Counted from the stretch's first letter, positions 35,583 through 49,300 are shown. The stretch: DNA of 64,000 nt from Edaphochlamys debaryana (GCA_016858145.1 JAEHOE010000051.1:558001-622000), one strand, 5' to 3'. Translations and numbers: made by a program. Notes: a model not told the origin generated them from the letters alone.

Positions 35583-36401
35583 ATGCAGGGCCTCATAGCA
35601 TCAGCCGCATTGCTAGGCTCCCCAGCATTAGGGCCACTGCGCTGGGGAGGGCCAGGCGCGCTCAATCAGCTTGCGGGCTGCGTGTCGGCAGCGCTGGTGC
35701 CGGCCTCCTCGCACGCTTCGGTACCAGCATGTAGAGACGTTTCTCTGTCCCTCTCCATGGGGATCGCGTCGGGGCTCAGCACGTCAGCCCGCGCCTGCGC
35801 CGCTGAGGTCGCTCTCCCCGAGGCCGCCCCCTCCTCCTCCCTGGCGCCCGCGCTGCACCTCGACGGCTCCCGAAACGCGGACCCTGGGGAGCCACGCTAC
35901 ACGGCGCCCTACTGGGTCCCTCCATCCGTTCGGGATCAGCACCGCCTCCCCAACGTCCTGTTCACGGACCCATGGCCAGCGTCAGACGAGCCAGCCCAGC
36001 GCCGCGCGCACGCAGCGCTGTGCCTACAGGCGCTACGACGCGCCAACCGGCCCCTGACCACTCCAGAAGTCCATGCAGCCGTAAACGAGGACATTGAGGC
36101 CTCGGGACCTGGCGCGGAGGGCGTGCCCCCGCCCCTCGCGACCCTGGCCTACACCAAGCACCTGCTGGAGCACATGCGCCGTACGCGGCTGCTGTACGGC
36201 AAGAAGAACAACGACTCGGCTCTCTCGAGCGGCCACCCCGACCACCCGCGCCTGTACCTGCCGCTGCCGTACCAGGCGGCGCGGCGGGGCTCCGCAGAGC
36301 AGGTGGCGCAGGAGGACGCGGCGGCAAAGGACAAGGCGGTGCAGAGGGCGCTTAAGCGCCTGCGGAATGGAAAGCCGCCCTACCCCATCCACCGGCGGTG
36401 A
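35583..36401 (+). CDS. Single-exon protein, probably organelle-targeted, unknown function
   Basis: A 272-residue open frame starts at an ATG, MQGLIASAALLGSPALGPLR. The first 90 residues are rich in Ala, Ser and Leu with few acidic residues, as in mitochondrial or plastid presequences. The conserved-looking core begins near residue 100 (RYTAPYWVPPSVRDQHRLPN). It contains LCLQALRRANRPLTTPEVHA and LAYTKHLLEHMRRTRLLYGK, which together resemble a small winged-helix unit. It ends with a basic, Lys/Arg-rich tail (QRALKRLRNGKPPYPIHRR). Such short basic presequence-bearing proteins are often mitoribosomal or RNA-associated, but I do not recognise a family, so that is a guess. No intron is needed. It is divergent from the giant gene. 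Confidence 0.7.
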   Translation: MQGLIASAALLGSPALGPLRWGGPGALNQLAGCVSAALVPASSHASVPACRDVSLSLSMGIASGLSTSARACAAEVALPEAAPSSSLAPALHLDGSRNADPGEPRYTAPYWVPPSVRDQHRLPNVLFTDPWPASDEPAQRRAHAALCLQALRRANRPLTTPEVHAAVNEDIEASGPGAEGVPPPLATLAYTKHLLEHMRRTRLLYGKKNNDSALSSGHPDHPRLYLPLPYQAARRGSAEQVAQEDAAAKDKAVQRALKRLRNGKPPYPIHRR

Positions 36402-37666
36402 GCGGCGGGAAGGAGGGGGGCTTGAAGGGCGAGGTTGGCTGGACTGCTTTCTGACTTGGCATCTTGGCGCTGTTGCGGATTGCTGGTGGCCGGGCCGGGC
36501 GGGGCTTCGGAGGACACATGGAACGGAGTACGCCGCAGCCATCCTTCGCGGCAGTGGCGGTTGACGCACCCATCGCTTGCGGCTGCTTGCGGTTGCGTTA
36601 TGATACTGGTTGTGACATCGCCCGCTTTCTGCCCTATGTCGCCTCCTGCAGGCGCGCCCGCTTCAGCATCTGGCAGCACGAGCTGGCGCAGGAGGCGCTG
36701 CAGAGAGCCTCCTAAGCGGCTGCGGAGTGCCTCCTAAGCGGCAGCGGAGTGCCGCCTAAGCGGCTGCGGAGTGCCTCCCCAGGCCCCCCACGGGCAGTGC
36801 CTCATAGGCGGCGGCTACTCCGGGCGGAGCGCTCTACTCAATGCTGCCCAGCAGGTTGATAGCGGCGGGTCTAGTGCTGAAGTCAGGGGCATCCTCACGC
36901 TTTAGCAAAGCGGGTAGATGCTAAGTGGCAGAAAAGTGGTAGGGGCCACAGAGCTTGATACGGTACCGGAGGTACCCGTGCTGGAGTCAGCGGCGTCCTC
37001 AGATCACCAGGCTATTATGAGGTTCCATCAGATGCAGTGGATGGCCGTGGCCATATGGTTGGTTGCGGAGCCGCCGGGGGCCGCTGTGGAGTGCAGCGAG
37101 GTTGTGTCGGTGTGGGGTTGTGAGGATGGGCTGCTAGGGGGCGCTCGTGTGTTCTGCCTCCCTGCGCCTCCGCTTTGGACACGCTTGGCGTCCAGGGTTG
37201 CGCCTGTGGTTGGCGGTGTGAGCGGTCGCTGGGGCAGGGGGGCGAGAAAGCGCGTTGGCCGTCGGAACGTTCTGCATTCACAAGACATTGCCTTCAGTGG
37301 GGGGCCCCTGGAACGGAGCCATGCGCCTGGCTGCGGGGGCCCAGCAGCTGGTCTGATGGTGCGCTGCTTGTGCGCTTGTGAGCCTGGGATTGGGTAAGCG
37401 GCACAGGCCGGGCAGCCAGCAGCCGTCGTAGAGTCATGTGGTACAGCCGCCGTACAGCCGCCGTACGGTGATGCCCGCCGCATACTCGCCACAATCAGGC
37501 TCCCCGCCACGACCCCTTACACACACGCCCGCAGCATCTGTTCATTTTTGCACCTTGCAGAGTTCCCTGAGGCGTTCAGACGTGCGGCCCTGAGCGAAAC
37601 ACACACGCAGCAGACCACCCCGAACTGCATTCCCAAGCCAGCCCATTGTGTTATTGCTGAATAGAG
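36402..37666. other. 3' UTR and intergenic region
   Basis: No exon with support. The frame at 36918-37397 has no domain-like content and probably lies in untranslated or intergenic DNA. A 22-bp tandem repeat occupies 36707-36778. The last 100 bp form the 5' leader of the aldo/keto reductase gene. Confidence 0.45.
36707..36778. repeat. 22-bp tandem repeat, 3.3 copies
   Basis: The unit GCCTCCTAAGCGGCTGCGGA + GT starts at 36707, 36729 and 36751, with a partial copy at 36773. The copies differ by single changes (CGGCAG in the second, GCCG in the third). It lies about 300 bp after the stop codon of the gene at 35583. Confidence 0.9.
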
Positions 37667-40600
37667 ATGCAGCTCCTCGGTCGTGAGACGCTTGGCTGCG
37701 GCGTCGTCCGCAGTGGGCGTCGCAATGCGGTGGTCGTCCGGGCGCAGGCGACCGCCGTTGCGCCTCCCACCGTGAACGCTGCGACCAGGGTTAAGCTGGG
37801 CGACTCCGACCTGCTTGTCTCGGGTGAGAGCCGATCGCTCGGATGCCCAATCGACGCGCGACCTCGGACACAGAAGACCGGCCGCCACGGGTCTCGGTAG
37901 CATTTGGGTCTGCGGGTGCAGCTCCTTGGCATCGCCGGGGCTCGGTCGGTCGTGTGTGTGGCTCGCCGATTCCGCAGCGAGTGGCTCGCGTGGGCCGGGC
38001 AAGGCGGTCCCCAAAGAGCGACCTGCGCCGGCACGTGCGTGTGCTTGCTGCGCTTGCTCGGAAACCATCCCTCCCTACGCCGCGGGGCAACCCGCGTGAG
38101 GGGTACTTGGAAGCCCTTCACCCACACCGCCGCCCACGCAACGAAGGCAACTACGGCACCTCCTCGACCCCCACGCGGCCTGAGTGCTTTCCCGACCGCG
38201 CCCTGACCGCACCGCCCCGCCTTCTTCCCAACCCTTCCGCTCCCCACGCTCACTTTGCCCTCTCCCGCAGCCTGCTGCCTGGGCACCATGACCTGGGGCA
38301 AGCAGAACACGGAGGCGGAGGCGCACGAGCAGCTGAGCTACGCGTGGGACCAGGTGTGCGGAAAGAGGCGGAGAGGCGGAGAGTAAGGAGCAGGGTCCCG
38401 CAGTGTCACCGGCCGCACTCCGGCATCGCTCGGATGCACTGGGGTGGATGCAGAGTTGCGGTGCGGGCATTTGCGTCGGTGGCGTACTTCCGGCCTGACT
38501 TTCTGTACACTCTTGACCCCTCCCTCCTGTAACTCCCAGGGCATCAACTTCATGGACACTGCGGGTGAGACATGGGGTGGGAGTGTTGCGGTGCGGGAGC
38601 GATGGGTTGGATGGTAACCCGGTCCTCACCCGGCACGAAACTGATCTCCACCACCACCCCGCCCCGCAGAGATGTACCCGGTGCCCACGGAGGAGGCCAC
38701 GCAGGGCCGCACCGACCAGTACATCGGCACGTGGCTCAAGTCGGGGCGGCGGAAGCGGGAGGAGGTGGTGCTGGCCACCAAGGTGCGCGGGGGAGGGGTT
38801 GGGGGGTTTGGGGGGAGGATGCGGGGCCATGCCGAGATTTCATTCCCGGTATGAGGGTGCCGTGCAACTTGGGTCCACGCCGCCGCAGTATGCAAGCCGC
38901 TGAGCTGCTGCTAGGCCAAACCTGCCTGACCCCCTTTCCTGGCCTGCACCCCCCGGTGTCTCCCGCCCGCGCCCAGGTGTCGGGATACGGCGAGCGCGGC
39001 GTGTGGGTGCGCAACCCGCAGCGCACCACCCGCGTCACCCGCGAACAGATCGTGGAGAGCGTCAACTCCAGCCTCAAGCGCCTGCAGGTGCGTGGGGTCA
39101 GGGGTCCAGGGTCCTGATGCTGGTTATGGGCTTGGAATGCGTCAGACGACAAGCTCGAGTGCTGGCAGAGTGGAGGCTTGGAAGCATGCGGCTGAAGGGG
39201 CTTGAAGTGTGGGGTGCAATGGGGAAGTGCGGAGTTGAGGGCTGGGATACAAAGCTGGGCCTTGGGAGAGTGTGACTTGCGGGGTGGACGAGAATATGTA
39301 AGGCTTGCGCGCGGTGCGTGGAAGGGCTGGAGGCAGGAAGCCGATGGTTTTAAGTAAGCACATGGTAAGGACTGATGGCGGACGCGGAGGCTTGTACTTG
39401 ATTGGGCATGAAGGTTTCAGGCACAAGGGGGACGATACGGTACTGTTGGGGATTTGGAGGAGTGCGGGTGCATGGTCTGAACGTTCCTAGGCTCGGCAGT
39501 GCCCTTACAGCTTAACCGCCCCTTGTTTCCTTTCCCCCCCTACCCCTCTGCCCCCTCAGGTCGATCACGTGGACCTCCTTCAGATCCACTGGTGGGTGTG
39601 GGGGGGGAGTTGGGCGCACACAGATAGTGGCTGAGCAGGGTTGTGCGCCCCCTTGTGCCAAGGGGCTGAGGGAGGGGCGGCGGGCCTGGGGCGAGCGGGG
39701 ATCACTTCAGAGAAAAGATGCCCCCTTTCAGTCCCCACGTGCACGTGCATCGATGGACAACACATGGCGGGTTGCTTTACAGGGTGGAGTGAGGACGTAG
39801 CGGGCCAGCTTTCGCCGCATGTCCGGCTCACGCGCCCCCCGACCCGACTGCACTGTCCCCGCCCGCCCCCCACCCCACGTGCCCCCACCCCCAGGCCCGA
39901 CCGCTACGTCCCGCTGTTCGGCGGCGGCGCGTTCGACCCCAAGAACTGCCGCCCCGATGACGTGCCCTTCGACGAGCAGCTGCGCGGCATGGAGGAGGTG
40001 GTCAAGGCGGGCAAGGTGCGACCTCGATTGCTTCTTTCCTGCTGATAGATGGCATGCACGATAGATGGCATGCACGACACCCCATCCCGGGGTCGCTCCG
40101 TGGATGTGGTAGAGAAGACAACGCGACGACAGCCATCAGCACGCCTCCACGCTGCGTTCCTCGTTGGCCCTCCCGCCCAGGTCCGCTACATCGGCGTCTC
40201 CAATGAGACCAGCCTGGGCGTGAGCGAGTTTGCGCACTCCGCCAAGGCCGCGGGGCTGACCAAGATCCAGACCATCCAGAACGCGTACTCCCTGCTGGTG
40301 AGAGCGGTGCGCGTGGTCGTGTGTACATTGGGGTTGCGGCTGCGGGTCGGGCCCCACGTGCTTCCTTTTACAAGAGAGGACAGCTGTCGCACTTGCCTGA
40401 CTTATTCAAGCGCGTCCGCCTATACCATAAAGGCGCCGCGTTGCTTGCGCCGCGCAACCTCCGCTCTCCCTCGCTTATCCATCCCCATCTCATTCCTCGC
40501 TGAAAGCCCCTCCCTCCCCACTCTTCCCCCCTTCCCCACGTGCACCAGGTCCGTGTGCCGTACGAGACCGACCTGGCCGAGACCTGCCGCCACCACAACG

Positions 40601-41915
40601 TCTCGCTCCTGGCCTACTCGCCCCTGGCGGGCGGCATGCTGTCCGCCAAGTACAACCACGCGAGGTGAGGCCGTACTGCACGGGATGAGGCGGGCGCGGG
40701 CGCATGCAGCCCCGGCGAAGCACAACCAGGGCGGTGGCTAGCACGGTGCGCTAGGATTTTACCTTGCTGTGCGGCGTGGCGTGCCGTGCGGTGCCACGAA
40801 GTGCCCTCGTGGCCGCTGCACGGTAACTCTCATCTACCTGCTGTCCCATCCTGGACTCCTGCTGTGCCGTGCGGGCCGAGAGGTGGGCTGAGAAATCTAA
40901 TTATACCAGCTGCTAATTCTCATCTGCCTGCTGCCCCACTCTCCACTCGTGCGCAGCGATGCGGAGCTCAAGGACGCGCGCTTCAACCTCTTCCCCGGCT
41001 ACATGTGAGTGCTGTACGGCACCTGCATGTGTTTTTGGGGGTCGAGATAGGGGTCATGGCGCGTCACGTCACGCTTCGAGGCACGTCACGGCACGGGGTG
41101 GTGATGTGCTGCGGGTGCCGCAACACATCAAGTGGCTACCAGTGACCAGGTGGCTAGTCTGGCTACCCGCGCCGCACACGTCTCCGCATTCCGTTGCATA
41201 ACCGCACACCACTGGCTGGGCCCTTCAAACCTGCTCCTCAACCCTCGCCGCCCCCGCGCCACCCCTCCGCTGCGCCTACCCCAGGGCCCGCTACAAGCAG
41301 AGCGCGGTGCAGGAGGCTGTGGGCGAGTACGAGCGTGTGGCCAAGAAGCACGGCATGACCTCCACGGAGCTGGCGCTGGCGTGGTGCAAGAGCAGGTGCG
41401 GAGAAGCCACTGGATGGAGGGCTGTGGGATGGAGGCGCGCCGGTGTGGAGGGGCCACGGCTGTGGTAGCTGTCGCGTGATGCAAGTCGGGGGAAGGGGTA
41501 GTGCTAGGGGCCCGCCCATCAAGCAAGCAGGATAGCTTTGGGTCGGCGAGGCGCGCATATGCCCTACCTCTCAGGTCTCAGCTCGCGAGGTGGGGTCGCC
41601 GAGGCCCGCGGAGGAAGGCAGGGCTCCAGCTGACCTGCCTCGCTCCTTGTCCTCCACCCCCCACCCCCCCCCTAAAGACGCTCTCCCGCTTCTCAGCTTC
41701 AAACCCCCCCCCCCCCCCCCCGCCCGTGCCACCGCCCCACCCGCCGCAGGTGGTTTGTGGCGTCCACCATCATCGGTGCCACCTCCATGGCGCAGCTCAA
41801 GGAGAACCTGGGGGCCTTCGACAAGGAGATCTCGGAGGAGTGCGCCGCCGACATCGCCGCCGTGTACAAGAAGTGGCGCGACCCCACCGTCAACCCGCAG
41901 CCGGGCCGCAGCTGA
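37667..41915 (+). CDS. Aldo/keto reductase (Tas/Kv-beta type), chloroplast-targeted
   Basis: Twelve exons close in frame to 399 residues: 37667-37823, 38271-38353, 38540-38564, 38670-38782, 38977-39087, 39560-39591, 39895-40015, 40181-40297, 40549-40664, 40957-41004, 41285-41395 and 41750-41915 (TGA). The catalytic tetrad of aldo/keto reductases is present: Asp and Tyr in FMDTAEMYP, Lys in VVLATK, His in LLQIHWPDRY. The NADPH-binding part is seen in VRYIGVSNETSLG, NAYSLL, SLLAYSPLAGGMLSAKY and ASTIIGATSMAQLKENLGAF. The first about 38 residues (MQLLGRETLGCGVVRSGRR, then VVVRAQATAV) look like a plastid transit peptide with a VRAQA-type cleavage motif. It should reduce aldehydes or ketones with NADPH; the physiological substrate cannot be inferred. 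All exons use GT-AG splice sites. Confidence 0.95.
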
Positions 41916-43366
41916 TTGATGCGGTGCCGAAGCGGTGTGCGTGTACCGCAAGCTTGCTCCTGTACGGTCTGGGGGGCCGCCTGCCGGGCCGCAGCTGAGC
42001 AGTTGGGGCGTAGTTGGTTGGGCGGCCAGGCGCCGAGGCGTGTGTGGCCGGCGGGCGCTTTCTGCTGACACCAGGAGCGCCAGGTGGCGGGGATCCGCGA
42101 CTCCGGACGGAGCTGGGCGAAGATTTTGGGCTTGCGGTCTTGCGCGCTGCGATTCCTGCGAAGCATGTGGGCTCATGCACGTGTGAGCACCCTGGGGGCC
42201 TCGCGGCCTGCTGCAGGTCGGGCCTGGCCGCAGGGGCCATGGCCAGGAGCGCTCAGGCAAGAGCAGATGGGAGTCAGCTTACGGCAAAGGGCAAGATTCC
42301 GTTCGACTTTATCTGGTACACAATTGCACCCTTATCCAAGCGATTGGCAGGAGAGAGCGAAGAGTGAAGAGTGAGGAACGAGAGAGCTGTCGGCTGGGAG
42401 AGAAAGAGCATACTGAGGGTGTGGGCGAGTGGGCTGTCAGAAGGCACGCCCTTCTGGACACATGTGGAACACACTCTCTCTTGACGCAGCGTGCTTCCGA
42501 CCAGCCCAGCACCGTATCATCCGTATGTCGGGCATAAAGCCCGACAGCCCGCAGCAAGCAGCAAATGCACGCTTTCCTCAATGGCAGCTCCGGCGCTGGG
42601 CCCAAAAGCCAACAAAAGAGGTCAGCATACATATCCGGTCGGTCTCTCGCAAAGGGTAACCTTTGCAAGCCCCGGCTGACGCACATGAAAGGCCACAAAG
42701 CGCTGAGTCCCAAACCCCGCGACGGCGGGTGGCTGAGCACCAGACCCTGCTGAGACCGTGAGCGAGGGGGCTGTGCCCAGGGGCCGGAAGGCATGCATGC
42801 ACGTGTGGGCGGCCTACCTGGAGTTTGCGACCCACGCCCTACGCCACAACCAAGCGACCTTCGCTTCGTTGATGCTTCTAACCCCTACCTGGACCCACCC
42901 AGATCTTGCTTCGATCGTCCGCCCTCGGAGTTGGGGTGGGTGGTCCCCGGCGGGCGGGTGCGCGGTCGGCCGTGACCCACCCGCGACTCGCTCGACACAG
43001 GAAGTGCTGACTCGACCCGGGTGGCCGCTGCAGGAGTGGTACAGGAAATGTATGTCCCCGAGTTATAGCTGTGTGGTGTCGTGTGTCGTGAGGTGCGTGG
43101 TGGCACGTTATCGCAAAAACTGCATCGGAGCAGCGACAGCAGTACGTACATTCCTAGGCGCCAAGCGCCCGGCGCACGCATTATCAGCCAACTGACCTTT
43201 GACCTTGACGCGAGCAAACACAGCGACGTTGTCGACTTCAACAACAAACATTAAGACAAATTTCGGCCAGACCTGTAACCGGACGATTTGCAGCTGATTA
43301 TGCAAGCTCTTATCTGTAGATACACTGCGCCAAGTAGGTAAGAACCTCCGCGGTAGCGCGAGAGAC
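41916..43366. other. 3' UTR of the aldo/keto reductase gene and promoter of the lectin gene
   Basis: No supported coding exon. The first several hundred bases are probably 3' UTR, though no TGTAA was found at a usual distance. The last 200 bp carry a motif shared with the second lectin gene. Confidence 0.5.
43193..43209 (+). promoter_or_regulatory. Conserved upstream motif of the lectin gene pair (copy 1)
   Basis: TGACCTTTGACCTTGAC lies 158 bp before the ATG at 43367. The same 17 bp occur at 57908, upstream of the second copy. It holds two direct TGACCTT half-sites 6-7 bp apart and is followed in both by GCAAACAC-like sequence. It is a candidate transcription-factor site kept after the tandem duplication. 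Confidence 0.5.
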
Positions 43367-46300
43367 ATGCCGCCGCACACAAGGCGCTCGACTATGCGGG
43401 CAGCGGTGACCCTGCTGACTGTGTTGCTTCATATTGCACCAGCAGTCCAAGGTGAGTGGTCTCAGCCTCATCACGTGCGGGACATGGACACACGCACATG
43501 TCAGCCGTTTCCTTCTCTGAGCTGGCACAAGACAATGCGTCTTACTGTCACTAGGCCCTGGTAGCAGCGCGGCGCGTCGACACCGTGTGTGCGCGGTTAC
43601 CGCGGCGTAACCCGGCGCCCCACTCCCCGCGCCCCACCAGCCCCGCCCGGCCCCCCCTGCTGCCCCCAACTATCTATTGGCTGCTGCTGTGCAAGGTTCC
43701 ACTCCCGTTTGTCTGTCCGATTTTCCTTCCCGTCTGCCTCAGGTGTCGCCATCCTGCGCCTAGAGCCTGGCCAGGAGTGTGTGCCCGGCTCCAACGCAAA
43801 CTGCTCCACAGTGCGGTGTGGCCTGGTTAAGACGACCGCAATCGTTATGTCGGTTAAGACGGACGGATACAACGCAGGCTTGCCATGGGATAACTGCTCA
43901 AGTAAGGCTGGAGCACCTGCTCCTTCCCTGCTCCTAGCTTTCAGTCCTAGTGGACTTTGCCCCCCCCCCCTCCCCCCGGTCTAGCTAGAGAGAGAGAGAC
44001 CACACAAGCCGGATGCATCCGTCATATGACGAGGGTGGCTGCCCGATCGAAGGCAGGAAAGGGGCCCGTCAACCCCCCACCAGGGAGTCCAATGCTCGAG
44101 CCTGGATCCGTGGAGCCCTCAACCTTCTCCACCACCAGCCCGCACCACAGCATGCGGGCTCATCACTCGCACCCTGCCATTGCGTACTCCGTTTGCTTGA
44201 ACAGCAGCACTACATTTAGGGAAACCGGTCCTCGACCCGTGCAAGGCCCCAACTAACCGCTACATGCACAGCCCGTTTCATTCCGCTAGTAAACAGCTCT
44301 ATCTGTCAGCAAACTTATCCGCTAGAGCGAACGAAGTGGATGGGAAAGAAGCACTTGTGGCGGAGAGGCAGGGGGCGGGCCCCCATCAAGCCCAACCGTC
44401 CCCTTGAGCCTTGACACCACTCTGCACCTATCCATTTGTTTCTTCGACAGCACTGTCTCACTCGCGTTTCCTACTCGATTGACTGCATTCGCAGGCCTTG
44501 TGTCAGACAACCGCATGGCCCGCTTTGGATTCTACTACCAAGAGGAGGAGTACTACATGTCCGGGACCACCTATGACGTACTGACCACCGAGTGGAGAGC
44601 GACGCTGAACACGACATCAAACACAACGACTGCAATTCCTTTGTACACTAACAAGACTCAGACCTACGCGCTCACGCTGACAAGTCGCGGGGCCTTGAGC
44701 ATTTGGTCACAAAAGACTACCAGCAGCGGCAACGTCACCTTCTCCATGCTGGCTACGATTTTCGACCAGGCGCTCATGGAACAATTTGGAGGGACTTCGA
44801 GGTCACCGTTTACTCTGGTAGGCGGATGGATGGGTGCGGTGGGTCTCACAAGTAAGCCTGCATCTCAGGGATGGTGTAGATATGGGTGGCCGCCCGGAGG
44901 AAGCAAAAAGCTGCTACCGCTAGACTATATTTGCGGCTCCGGGCGGGGCTTGGTGTGGCACGTGCACCGGGCCATGTGCATACGTGCATGGGCAGGGAAA
45001 CTTCTAGTGCACGTCTGTGTGACAACTCTCTGCTTACTGCAATTCCAGACGACCGCCACCTTGCTCATTACAGCAGGTTCTTGCTGCCGTTCGCCCATCG
45101 CACGCAGAGCCTCTACAACAGCGGCTGGTTGCAGGTGACCAACGACTTTGGAGGCGTTGTCTACACCAAGTCTCCGGTCGAGGAGGATGACTACTACAAT
45201 GGAGGCGAAACTACAGCACTTAAACAACTGGTTACAGAAGGGCGTGATGCGCCTTTCTGCGGCATGACCGCTCAGGGCGTCTGCCGTGAAGATGGCTCGA
45301 TATTCAAGGGCACCCGATGTGGCCTGGCCGCAGGGGAGAACGGCAAGTCCTGCCATGCCTTGATGGCAGGCAGGGTGGCCAACCTGGGGTTTTGCGGTTC
45401 CTACCGACACGGGATGTCAAGATGGAGGGCGCACCTCTCTATCCTATATATCAAGTACTCCCGCACTAGTGCGGCCGCGGTTATGTTCCCACCTTAATGT
45501 CCGGTGAATCATGTCACCGCTTAGGCCTGACTCCCATCCCTTCCCCCCCGTCAGACTTCCCACAGTATCATTTGCACTCCCCCTCACCCCCAACCCCCAG
45601 GTGACGGCAACGAGTGGTGCAACTGGCTCTGGTCGTCCGACCTGCGCGCCTACCTGGTCCTGCGCCAGGACGGGAACCTGGCGGCCTATCGGTGTGCTGA
45701 CGGCTGCAGAAACAAGACCCTGCTGTGGTACACAGACCACGGCTTGGCCAACGTCAGCAAGGCTTTCCTTTGGATAAGCACCAACGGCACATTCAGGCAA
45801 GCAATGCATTGCTGCCGAGTGCGGATAAGTGCCGAGTTATGATTATTGTGTGCTGTCTTTATGTTTTACAGGGTGCTGGGCCACATGCCGGGGGAGATTA
45901 ATTCTACGACGGAACTTTTCACGTCCACCGGCCTGGCGATCTATAATGCCACGACTGGCGCTGCTCAGTGAGATACCGGGGGGCAATCGAAATAAAGTTG
46001 GCAGCCGTGCAAGGGTGGCAGGGGACCTAGGGGACCCACGCACACCCTTACTTGCTTCAACAATTGTCGTTTAGCCAATCTAGCGGAGGCGGCGTATGCA
46101 TATAACCACAGCATCGTTGTTTGGAGATTTAGCTCAGATTGGACACGTGGCTTTTCTCCCCTTATTGCCCGGGGCTTTGCAGGCCGACCTGGGCATACCC
46201 CGGCAACGGGTATGGGAACTCAAGCCAGGGACCGTTCACGCTAATATTGGACTCAGAGGGACACTTGAACCTGGGGAGTAGTTGGAGCGTACTTGCATGG

Positions 46301-49300
46301 ACCACAAAGCCCGCGGGTGAGCACAAATTGGTTTCCAATTGACGGGCACTGGAAGAACTATGCCGCCGCTTTACACGGAGCATCCCATCATCCACTAATG
46401 CAGCCGGCAGCCTAACAAGTTTTGCAGATGGAGGTCAATCATGCTTTGGGCTATATCAAGTTTATGCCTGGCTTGGATCGTGGTGAGATAACTCAATTCC
46501 GGTGTACGTGCTTCGCTCGTTGTTTCATAGCTTGAATGGACGGCGGATGGGCGCGTCGGGCGCGTCCTTTGTTGCCCCGCCCGCCCTGTCCATACCCTGC
46601 CCTAACTGCTGTTCCCAACATGCCCTCACGCACGACAGGTGCGATTATACCCGCTGCTCCCTTTACCGGAACAGGATTGGCACCAACGATGACGACCGTT
46701 GCAACAGTGAGTCTGTCCATACTATAAACCGATACAGGTAGCTCGACGTATATATAACAACTGACACATGACTGTAGAGCACTTCCTCTACTGTACACAA
46801 AGTTCACCTTTAGCCATGCATGGCGAATCACGATTGCGTCCTTACCACTTCGTTGCTCACCGTGTTGGCCTGCAGCCCTGTCCTCATCCAATGCGAAGTT
46901 TCTGCTGCGAATGCAAGCCGACGGCAACGTGGTTCTCCTGAACCTGACACGACCCACTGCGCCGACCATTCTGTGGGCAGCGGGCTCCATGACATCGGAG
47001 AACGTGTCGTGAGCAGGAACACACGGAAAGGACTGGCGGATAGGAGGTTTGCTAGGGAGGTCACCACAAGCAGCAGGCGTGCCGATAGATAGAAAGCTCA
47101 CCTGTGCCTACCTGCCTTCTCGCCCTGCGACCCGTACAACGACGCGTCGCCTCATCCCCCGTCATTCCCCGCCTTTAGCTTTCATCAACTGATGATGGAA
47201 GATAAAGGCGAGACCATCTGGGGGGTCTGGAGCATACTCCGCAATGGCAGCTGGATACGTCGCAAGACAGCATACAATCAGTGAGTACGTAGTCGACTGA
47301 TGTACGGAAGTAAGCACATGTTGCATCCACAACCCGTCGAGGCAGGGTAGCTAATATGGATTAAGCTCTGATTTTGCTTTCAATTTAGGATTAAGCTCTG
47401 ATTCTGCCCACGACAGGAGCGCGTGGAGGTCCGTGGTGTATCCAGCCAATGCTCTGCCCTTCACCGGCGGAACAAAACAAGCCCCCTTTGTTATGGTGCG
47501 GTCAGGCCTTGTCGTCTTACATCTTACGGGGCAGCAGTTTGTAATCCTCTCGTAGGGTACTATCCCACCGAGCCATGACCCCACACGGGAAGCCAAGTCG
47601 AGCCCCTTCGTAATAACCTGGCCCCGTCATGCAACCCCGTGCTGACCCCCCTTGCGCCCCCCCCCCCTCCCCGACCAATCAACCCACGCAGACTGTCACA
47701 GACGATGGGGAGGCGGAGGTGCGCAACAAGGACGGCATCCTCGCATGGTCAACCATGGTCAACGGTAGGTACATACGGCAACTCGATCGCATAGAGCGCT
47801 CCGCAATCCCCACTCTGGCGTGTCTTCCCTACCTCATCATTTGCGCGCAGCCCCCAAGCCGCTCGTGTCCGGTGACACCTGCCGTCCCTCAACCGTGAGG
47901 CGGGCGGCCGGCTGCCTGGCCCGGTGCGGCCTGTTCGCGGCCCTTGCAGCTGGCGAGGTGGGTCCCATTGGCCAGCACAATGCTCGGCTCGGGGCGTCCT
48001 CACCTGTCCGTTTAACTGCCGACTCTTTCTTTCCTCTCAGGCCGATGACTACTGCAACAGTGAGTCCAAGCACTTATCTGTGTGGAAGATGCTCACCTGT
48101 GTTACGTATATGGATGTACAGCGGTGAAGCTTTCCCCGCTTTACCTGCTCTGCCATGCCCCGAACATAAAGATGCATCCCGCTGCTGCGTGCAGGCCTCT
48201 GGTCGCCCAACCGGCGGTTTGCCCTGATGTTATCGGCCGACGGCGGGAGCCTCGACGTCTTCCGCGCGAGTTCCACGGGCGGTCCGCTGACGTACCCGCC
48301 TGTCTGGAGCATGGGGAGCTTGGTTGCCAGCGTGGACCCCACCAACCCAGTGCCGTACGCCCTGCTGATCAACCCCAACGGCACGTGGAGCATATGGGCC
48401 TCAACCCCCGTTAGCTATGGCAATGGAAGCTTCGCAGCTGGCAACTGGACGAATGAGGTCCTGCTCAGCAGTAGCAGCAGCCGTGCGCCCATCATCGGGA
48501 CCAGCATCTCCTATCCCGAGTTTGCGCTCGTGTCCCTCGGCCCCTGGAGCCTTGCGCTTAGCGACGCAGGCCAGCCCCGACTGGTCAGCGCAAACGGCAG
48601 CGTGGCGTGGGAAGGTGAGGTGGGGAGGAAGGATGCGGAGCTTGAAGCTAGCTGTAGAACTGGCTTGATGACGCGCGCCGAGGAGCTGCATGTAGAAGTG
48701 GGATCACGCCGGGGTAGGAGGACTCTCGCCTCATGGCCATGGAGGTGGACGCTCTCGCTGACTACAACATGCATGCCGTGTGGACATTCAGGTCGCAATG
48801 TGCCCCAGCCTCCATTGCCGCCGCGGCCACCTCCGTCCCCTCCGCGTCCTCCCAGCCCGGGCCCTCCCTCGCCTTTGCCTCCAACGCCCCCCTCGCCTGC
48901 GCCGTCCCCGCGGCCCCCGAGCCCGACACCGCCTAACCCGCCATCCCCTCCCCGCAAGCCTCCTTCACCACGACCGTCACCGCCCCCTCTGCCCAACTCT
49001 CCAAAGCCTCCGAGCCCCCCGCAGCCACCCTCGCCTCCGCCCTCTCCCAGGCCGCCACCCTCCCCTCGGCCCTCGCCCCCGCCCCGACCTTTTCCCCCAA
49101 GCCCGCGCCCGCCGAAGCCGTCACCCCCCAAGCCACCCTCTCCCGCCGCCGTTCCGCCGAAGCCCTTCCCGCCACCAAACCCTGCGCCAGCTCCCTCACC
49201 ACCCCGCCCTCCGAGCCCTCCTCTGGCTTCCCCAAAGCCCCCGTCACCGCCACAGCCGCCCTCCCCAGTTGCGACACCTCCCTCACCACCCCGCCCTCCG

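Noticed and set aside
36918..37397. 159-codon plus-strand frame
   Set aside because: No domain, no splice partner, composition typical of random GC-rich sequence between two real genes.
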